Shown here piece after piece: positions 9,701-12,389 of a stretch of DNA of 12,389 nt. The position numbers were made by a program, and so were the translations under genes. Under the pieces are notes generated by a model. That model made no database searches. It worked only from the letters and a program-made list of their open reading frames with translations, and had not been told where the DNA came from. Positions within the stretch are counted from its first letter, which is position 1, and each line of letters begins with the position of its first letter. The DNA comes from Phoronis ovalis (Eukaryota; Phoronida; Phoronidae). The stretch is from NCBI GenBank assembly GCA_028565635.1, contig JAOXYB010045548.1:1-12389 (forward strand), in the 5' to 3' direction.

Positions 9701-12389
9701 ATAAATTATACATAACATAACCATTTCAATCAATAGCACATTATTAACTCGCCTTGCATGACCGGTACTCTTGTATAAGAGGTGGAGTGTTAAGGTTAAG
9801 GTTTCTCAGGTCTGGTGTGTGTACATGCGTCGTGAACAATTGATATGATATAATATAATATTATGCATCTGTCCAAAAATTAAAATTGAATTTTAACTAA
9901 TTTATTTAATTTATATTGATACAGTTAGCATAGCATTATATAATATACTTATACCAACAATTATAATCCCAGATAAATGTTATGGTGACAGCAAAAAAGA
10001 TACCTCTTTTCGGGAAAGTCTATTGTCAATCCATTTGGTTGTTTCAGATTTTCTGAATGGACAAATTGAACAAATATTGTTGGGTTGCTACCATCAAGGC
10101 TTGATCGCTTAATAGTTGCTGGTGACGTGCTACCACCGCTACTCCAGTACAGATACCTTCAGAAAGAGAAAAACACAATTCATATTTATACTGTAAATGG
10201 CAAAAATGATTTTAAAAAACTTGTAAAGTCGTGGTGTCAATAAAGTTAGGACATTTAGTACTTTAGCATTATTCGTAGATCAACAATTTTCAACAACAAA
10301 TATAAAAGCAAATCACTATATATGCATTGATATACATGTTACATTGTAAATACTATTTTATTGTTAAGGAAACATGCACTATTAAGGCTGATCTATTTTA
10401 AAGTTTTATTCATGGGTCGAAAAGAATTTAAAAGTATGGAATAAATTTCACGCTCATCAAATAGGGCATGATATGCGACTTACTCTAGACTTTTGAAAAA
10501 CATTGGTTTTAAAGAGATTTGCATTTGTCTCATTAATATTCATGTGTATTAACAGGAACTCTCCGTAACTTCAATTTTGTCCTAAACAATTAACAGCGAT
10601 ATAAATGTTTCACTGAGACTTCAAGCTACAACATCTTTTTAAAGCAAGTCCAAGCATGATCTCGGGTATAACTTTTAATTGTTTACAACATTAACGAAAT
10701 TAAGTGTTTTGCCTTTAACTCCACAGTTCCAAAACTCAAAAATCCCAACATGGGACGAATAAATGACAAAGAAGTAGGCATGAAATCAATTAATAGAGAT
10801 CATTATAAATTGTCTCTATTTGATTACTTCAATTAGGCCTACCTGCTTGACATGTATGACAATGATATAACTTTGGAAGGGGTATTACGGGAATAAATAC
10901 GTATAGGTAAGGCATGAATTTTAACGTTATTCCAATAAGTATTCTGATATGATACGCGTATACTCTACGCGGAACTAAACGTCATGAATTGCACTCATAT
11001 AACAGCTAAATTTAGAAGTTCGTACACCATATACGAAGATTTTGTTCATAAGCTTGTCTTTATTGAAAAAGTATTACCAATCAAGGGTCATTAATTTTGA
11101 ACAAACGTGAACATAATAGGGTTTTTGCATGAGTACTAAATAAATTAAAATAAGCTTTTACTCTACCTTGCAAAAGGATCGACTGCTAATCCTCGTGGAC
11201 TATTTAAACTATCCAGTAAAACATGCTGATAATGTCCAGTTAATGTCGACACTTTTATATGGTTCATCACTGAGTCTGTCCAGTACAGAAGCGAGGACTT
11301 CCAATCGACGGCCATGTCTGCAATCAAAGCAGTAGAGTTTTTTTTTGGCATTCATTAATTTCTTCTGGTAAACAGTAGATGATTTTTTCACTCATTCAGT
11401 GTGGCACAAAAATTACCTCTTATCAAAGTTTTTTTTAAATAGAGTAATTGTCAGCGTTGTTAGTGATTTAACTTAATTACCTGAAACTTACTTTTTCAGC
11501 GCTCTATCACAAATTAATTAAAAAAGCCCGTTTTTTAAAAGTAATTCTACTTTGCTATTCATCCGTGATTACTCATTACTTAGTTGTATATAAATCGTAG
11601 TGTTACCTCCTATTTTCCCAAATCCACCAGAAATTCTAAAATTATTTGAATCTTCAGATAAACCGTGTGAAACTATGTAAGAGACTGGTGACTCATCTAC
11701 CACATACAGTCTTTCGGCATAAATGTTAAAGGCTAATGCACCATACATGTTATCATTGCTAACACTTAAAATACAATCAGTATTTGACACATCTTCGTAG
11801 TGATTCGGAAAATTAGCTGGGAGTTGGCATACCGTCCACCCATGAGTGTACAGTAGAAATGGAGGATGGTATCGATCGAAATCTGTGAACGAAACATGTG
11901 ATATGCAGTAATAAAGGAGAGAAGCGGGATACTATTCATCAAAATCCGCAAACAATACATTAGACTTGCAGCAAATAATGGAAATGAAACAACTGTATAT
12001 CTCGTACTTGGTAACATTTCTAAAAGATCAAGAGAGGATTTCAATTTGTTTGTATGCATGACAAAACAAGAAAAAACACGACGTGTCTTAGTTACCTTTG
12101 TTTGTACTATAATCTTTGGAGTTACTTACAATAGCTAGCTGTAGGGATCAGCATATATGTATGGCCTATTATGGTATTTATGCTTGCATAAATTGAACTT
12201 TGCATTTTATATTATATATTATAAAAACCGATAGTATAGTTTTATCATAATTGACCAGGTGGCAAAACATTGGTCAAAGCATTTAAAATAAGTAGACACG
12301 TAAATAGCTTGGAAACATACAATGTTATTTACCTGAGCATGATCGACCGTCTGCTTGAAGATGCTTGCCATGGCGACATAAACAAGATT
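494..12389 (-). CDS. LRP-like receptor with YWTD propellers and thrombospondin repeats; 16 exons, 5' partial
   Basis: One gene spans the window. Exons in transcript order: 12389-12333 (open at the 5' edge), 11882-11607, 11317-11167, 10156-10004, 9632-9512, 7644-7497, 7198-7058, 6699-6457, 6070-5908, 5439-5303, 4968-4800, 4326-4208, 3162-2524, 1898-1790, 1571-1456, 762-494 (stop TAG at 494-496). All introns are GT-AG and all phases agree, giving 1002 residues. Visible order: EGF end (1-18), propeller 1 (about 19-301), EGF (302-348), propeller 2 (349-625), EGF (626-665), three TSRs (669-827), one membrane helix (848-872), cytoplasmic tail (873-1002). The family binds ligands outside the cell and is internalised through tail motifs; propeller plus EGF units support acid-dependent ligand release in LDLR. 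Any signal peptide, LDLa modules or further propellers lie outside the window. Orthology to a named LRP is not shown: the PPPSP motifs of LRP5/6 are absent, and TSRs are not part of the LRPs I know. Confidence 0.93.
763..1455 (-). other. Intron between the two tail exons
   Basis: This 693-bp phase 1 intron is AT-rich with no conserved coding or structured signal, apart from a short AAT tract at 1011-1024. Confidence 0.85.
1011..1024. repeat. Short (AAT)n microsatellite
   Basis: About 4.7 copies of AAT follow a TTATTATTTT stretch. It is minor and intronic. Confidence 0.6.
1456..1571 (-). CDS. Exon: proximal cytoplasmic tail with PPxY motif
   Basis: This 116-bp exon covers residues 875-913, phase 2 to phase 1. 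A basic stretch ([10 protein letters not shown]) follows the membrane, then an acidic and tyrosine-rich segment with [14 protein letters not shown] (residues 903-906, bases 1478-1489) fits the PPxY ligand of WW domains, as bound by NEDD4-family ubiquitin ligases, and three further tyrosines lie close by. Acceptor is TTGTTTTCAG and donor GTAAGT. Confidence 0.93.
1790..1898 (-). CDS. Exon: juxtamembrane and transmembrane segment
   Basis: This 109-bp exon covers residues 839-874, phase 1 to phase 2. A short extracellular stem with an NST sequon at residue 845 precedes a hydrophobic helix, residues 848-872, made of Ala, Leu, Ile, Val and Gly with a small-residue GVLAGA stretch. It stops at Cys-Arg-Arg, giving positive-inside type I orientation. 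The Cys at the inner edge (872) could be palmitoylated, which is inference. Acceptor is TTATTTTAG and donor GTAAGT. Confidence 0.95.
1899..2523 (-). other. Intron between TSR exon and transmembrane exon
   Basis: This 625-bp phase 1 intron contains a G-rich tract (2154-2171) and a degenerate repeat (2173-2258); the rest is unremarkable AT-rich sequence. A 60-codon plus-strand frame at 2087-2269 reads through the repeat and shows no protein-like composition. Confidence 0.85.
2173..2258. repeat. Degenerate tandem repeat, three copies, 31-33-bp period
   Basis: Three copies of a CAAT-RCTCRCTNCTCG core start at about 2173, 2206 and 2237. The second and third are nearly identical over GCTCGCT-CTCG; the first is more diverged. 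The first two copies also share a following CACTTA or GACTTA. The block is GC-richer than its surroundings and follows two G6 runs. Its origin is unknown. Confidence 0.6.
2524..3162 (-). CDS. Exon: EGF-like module plus three thrombospondin type 1 repeats
   Basis: This 639-bp exon (213 codons, residues 626-838) is phase 1 at both ends. The EGF-like module (626-665) has six cysteines: NEC, GNC, HMC, RTC, FC, RTC. Three TSRs follow at about 669-722, 725-775 and 780-827. Each has six cysteines and a W-x-x-W-x-x-W start: [20 protein letters not shown] and [10 protein letters not shown]. The tryptophans and the R-x-R of each repeat form the usual Trp-Arg ladder. WxxW tryptophans are known C-mannosylation sites. 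C-x-x-(S/T)-C, the O-fucose acceptor, is present in TSR2 and TSR3 but not TSR1 (CAEQC). A short Pro/Asn/Ser linker follows. TSRs typically bind matrix or glycosaminoglycans. Acceptor is TTTTTTACAG and donor GTAAAT. Confidence 0.97.
3163..4207 (-). other. Intron between propeller 2 and the EGF/TSR exon
   Basis: This 1045-bp phase 1 intron was read in both strands. No further exon, repeat with clear ends or RNA gene was seen. Confidence 0.8.
4208..4326 (-). CDS. Exon: YWTD propeller 2, closing segment
   Basis: This 119-bp exon covers residues 586-625, phase 2 to phase 1. It has a basic start (GFARKKTTT), then [15 protein letters not shown], equivalent to the closing H-x-I-x-V-Y segment of LRP propellers and to [12 protein letters not shown] in propeller 1. 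It therefore completes blade 6 before the third EGF module. Acceptor is TTTTACAG and donor GTAAGT. By itself it would be hard to recognise; position, phase and the closing motif support it. Confidence 0.88.
4327..4799 (-). other. Intron within propeller 2
   Basis: This 473-bp phase 2 intron holds an 87-codon minus-strand open frame (4481-4744) that has no domain similarity I can recognise and no fitting splice phase. I regard it as chance. Confidence 0.8.
4800..4968 (-). CDS. Exon: YWTD propeller 2, blade 5 and start of blade 6
   Basis: This 169-bp exon covers residues 530-585, phase 1 to phase 2. It reads [18 protein letters not shown] at the start (YWTD variant YFAD) and [20 protein letters not shown] at the end (variant YYAD). 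The blade body is shorter and more divergent than in propeller 1, with [15 protein letters not shown] in place of the D-G-x-x-x-x-x-V turn. Acceptor is TTAATTTCAG and donor GTAAGT. Confidence 0.93.
4969..5302 (-). other. Intron within propeller 2 carrying a MITE
   Basis: This 334-bp phase 1 intron has about 40 percent of its length taken by the foldback element at 5000-5135. The remainder is plain AT-rich sequence. Confidence 0.85.
5000..5135. mobile_element. 136-bp foldback MITE with TTA target-site duplication
   Basis: The ends are inverted repeats starting CAGTAGGTTT. The left arm 5000-5026 and the reverse complement of 5109-5135 match at 24 of 27 positions. The arms go on pairing inwards, for example TACTAGTTTGTGA (5039-5051) against TCACAAACCAGTA (5079-5091). 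The element is flanked on both sides by TTA (4997-4999 and 5136-5138), a 3-bp target-site duplication. A TWA duplication is typical of PIF/Harbinger elements, so a non-autonomous Harbinger-like MITE is the best guess. It has no coding capacity. The palindrome TGACGTCA sits at 5054-5061. Confidence 0.85.
5303..5439 (-). CDS. Exon: YWTD propeller 2, blade 4
   Basis: This 137-bp exon covers residues 484-529, phase 2 to phase 1. It starts at GYMYWTGS (signature Asp replaced by Gly), continues with [15 protein letters not shown], and ends with [10 protein letters not shown], the pre-strand segment of the next blade. Acceptor is CTTTTTAG and donor GTTTAG. The open frame continues past the donor for about 50 codons, but the downstream phase and domain match show that the splice is used. 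Confidence 0.93.
5440..5907 (-). other. Intron within propeller 2 with a GC-richer patch
   Basis: This 468-bp phase 2 intron is less AT-rich from about 5650 to 5860. That patch holds a CTCF-like palindrome, a 7-bp stem hairpin (5768-5774 with 5785-5791) and a hammerhead-like core (5813-5841). It may be remnant repeat sequence. Confidence 0.7.
5908..6070 (-). CDS. Exon: YWTD propeller 2, blade 3
   Basis: This 163-bp exon covers residues 430-483, phase 1 to phase 2. It begins [21 protein letters not shown], where VIYVAEN is a degenerate YWTD strand. It then has the I-L-V-M-K-L-D-G-S turn and ends with [10 protein letters not shown] just before the YMYWTG strand of the next exon. Acceptor is AAATTTCAG and donor GTAAAC. 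The 3' splice site falls within a Gly codon. Confidence 0.94.
6071..6456 (-). other. Intron within propeller 2
   Basis: This 386-bp phase 1 intron shows no structured or coding signal beyond its splice sites. Confidence 0.85.
6457..6699 (-). CDS. Exon: YWTD propeller 2, blades 1-2
   Basis: This 243-bp exon covers residues 349-429, phase 1 to phase 1. FMLFTDSG opens the second propeller. [18 protein letters not shown] is a textbook class B repeat, followed by [15 protein letters not shown] is a potential N-glycosylation site. Acceptor is GCATTGTAG and donor GTTAGT. It is the largest propeller-2 exon and the only one there holding more than one signature strand. Confidence 0.95.
6700..7057 (-). 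other. Intron between EGF exon and propeller 2
   Basis: This 358-bp phase 1 intron marks a module boundary. Nothing else is seen in it. Confidence 0.85.
7058..7198 (-). CDS. Exon: complete EGF-like module between the propellers
   Basis: This 141-bp exon encodes residues 302-348, phase 1 at both ends, so it is a symmetric, shufflable module. All six cysteines are present in the order SSC, GGC, QLC, HKC, AC, MTC, with the [10 protein letters not shown] core typical of LDLR-family EGF modules that pack against a YWTD propeller. Two sequons, NSS and NMT, flank the module. There is no Asn/Asp-rich calcium-binding start, so a non-calcium type is likely. Donor is GTAAGT. Confidence 0.96.
7497..7644 (-). 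CDS. Exon: YWTD propeller 1, blade 6 (closing blade)
   Basis: This 148-bp exon covers residues 253-301, phase 0 to phase 1. Its first codons give DYVIWTDR, the last YWTD-type strand of propeller 1. The end [12 protein letters not shown] matches the segment that closes an LRP propeller (compare H-x-I-x-V-Y-x-x-x-x-Q-P) before the next EGF module. It also carries an NNS N-glycosylation sequon. Acceptor is TTATTGCAG and donor GTATGT. The preceding intron is the longest in the window. Confidence 0.94.
7645..9511 (-). other. Longest intron (1867 bp), within propeller 1
   Basis: This phase 0 intron is the only phase 0 intron in the window. It contains a decayed exon copy (9261-9337) and a GC-rich 14-bp palindrome (7991-8004). 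Two open frames (8568-8753 plus, 8838-9083 minus) lack domain signal. Six propeller strands are already accounted for without any exon in it. Confidence 0.8.
9261..9337 (-). pseudogene. Decayed partial copy of the blade-5 propeller exon
   Basis: Bases 9261-9310 match the true exon end and donor region at 9501-9550 in 36 of 50 positions with no gaps, at a fixed 240-bp offset. Weaker similarity continues to about 9337 with one or two single-base gaps. In the exon frame the copy reads [13 protein letters not shown] against [13 protein letters not shown]. The donor GT position has become AT. The 5' half of the exon, with the YWAD strand, is not recognisable. This is likely an internal duplication that has lost function. 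Confidence 0.6.
9512..9632 (-). CDS. Exon: YWTD propeller 1, blade 5
   Basis: This 121-bp exon covers residues 212-252, phase 2 to phase 0. It starts at the RLYWADS strand, followed by [11 protein letters not shown]. It is unusual in lacking the NP/P-x-G-L-A-V/I-D segment that normally links to the next blade; the equivalent place reads AMFAITTFQ. The donor is GTACGT, directly after a Gln codon. A diverged copy of the 3' part of this exon lies 240 bp downstream in transcript direction, inside the following intron. Confidence 0.92.
9633..10003 (-). other. Intron within propeller 1
   Basis: This 371-bp phase 2 intron is plain AT-rich sequence with a low-complexity ATATAAT stretch near 9845-9865. 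Confidence 0.85.
10004..10156 (-). CDS. Exon: YWTD propeller 1, blade 4
   Basis: This 153-bp exon covers residues 161-211, phase 2 to phase 2. It begins at the YLYWSS strand, where Ser-Ser replaces Thr-Asp of the signature. It continues with the [11 protein letters not shown] turn typical of class B repeats, then QPNGLTIDF leading to the next blade. Acceptor is TTCTGAAG and donor GTATCT. The insert GGSTSP between strands is slightly longer than in canonical repeats. Confidence 0.94.
10157..11166 (-). other. Intron within propeller 1
   Basis: This 1010-bp phase 2 intron shows no exon, repeat or structured element on either strand. Confidence 0.8.
11167..11317 (-). CDS. Exon: YWTD propeller 1, blade 3
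   Basis: This 151-bp exon covers residues 111-160, phase 1 to phase 2. Acceptor is GATTGCAG and donor GTAGAG. It holds the clearest LDLR class B repeat of the first propeller: [16 protein letters not shown], followed by an I-x-V-S-x-L-x-G strand and the PRGLAVDP segment that precedes the next blade. The exon ends within the codon just before the next YWTD strand, so the intron sits at a blade boundary. Confidence 0.95.
11607..11882 (-). CDS. Exon: start of YWTD propeller 1 (blades 1-2)
   Basis: This 276-bp exon (phase 1 to phase 1) follows acceptor TTCACAG and ends before donor GTAACA. It covers residues 19-110. It opens with a PPFLLYTHG stretch, matching the P-F-L-L-F/Y strand that begins LRP propellers straight after an EGF module. 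Blade 2 has LYVVDES in place of the usual LYWTD, so the Trp and Thr of the signature are missing there. A Cys pair (TVCQLP and NTDCIL) lies in this first segment; I cannot say whether the two bond. The open frame runs about 13 codons past the donor into the intron, which is not significant. Confidence 0.9.
11883..12332 (-). other. Intron between the edge EGF exon and propeller 1
   Basis: This 450-bp phase 1 intron lies at an EGF/propeller module boundary. A minus-strand open frame across 11766-12059 overlaps the next exon out of frame and is not supported. Confidence 0.85.
12333..12389 (-). CDS. Exon (window edge): C-terminal half of an EGF-like module
   Basis: Read in the third frame from the edge, this gives [17 protein letters not shown], the typical second half of an LDLR-type EGF module (C-x-C, then a G-x-x-L-x-x-D-G-x-x-C ending). 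The exon ends with a single G before the donor GTAAAT, so the intron is phase 1, and it joins cleanly to the next exon to make an Asp codon. The first three cysteines of the module, and everything upstream, lie beyond the window. An EGF module directly before a YWTD propeller is the standard LRP arrangement. The other two frames give no recognisable domain. Confidence 0.85.

Overview
This is eukaryotic, almost certainly metazoan, genomic DNA. It is AT-rich, and the only coding signal is a series of short minus-strand blocks. These are separated by GT...AG introns of roughly 0.2 to 1.9 kb whose phases all agree. The encoded domains (EGF-like, YWTD/LDLR class B, thrombospondin type 1) point to an animal, and the modest intron sizes suggest an invertebrate. 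The species cannot be named from the sequence.

A single gene fills the window. It runs on the minus strand, from high to low coordinates, so its 5' end lies beyond base 12389 and its stop codon is at 494-496. I can assemble 16 exons with continuous frame, giving 1002 residues of the C-terminal part of a type I membrane receptor of the LDL-receptor-related (LRP) kind. The order is: end of an EGF-like module (12333-12389); first six-bladed YWTD propeller (five exons, 11882 down to 7497); EGF-like module (7058-7198); second YWTD propeller (five exons, 6699 down to 4208); one large exon with a third EGF-like module and three thrombospondin type 1 repeats (2524-3162); a transmembrane exon (1790-1898); and two exons for a roughly 130-residue cytoplasmic tail carrying PPSY, YEKI and NPTY motifs (1456-1571, 494-762). 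Residue numbers in the entries count from the first complete codon at the window edge.

The ectodomain reads as a ligand-binding, pH-responsive endocytic receptor, and the tail as its clathrin, adaptor and ubiquitin-ligase interface. The unusual feature is three TSRs placed between the last LRP-type EGF module and the membrane.

The introns are mostly featureless AT-rich sequence. Exceptions are a 136-bp foldback MITE with TTA target-site duplications (5000-5135), a decayed partial copy of the neighbouring propeller exon (about 9261-9337), a degenerate 31-33-bp repeat next to a G-rich tract (2154-2258), and a GC-richer patch at 5650-5860 with a CTCF-like palindrome and a hammerhead-like relic. 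No RNA gene, plus-strand gene or prokaryotic feature was found.
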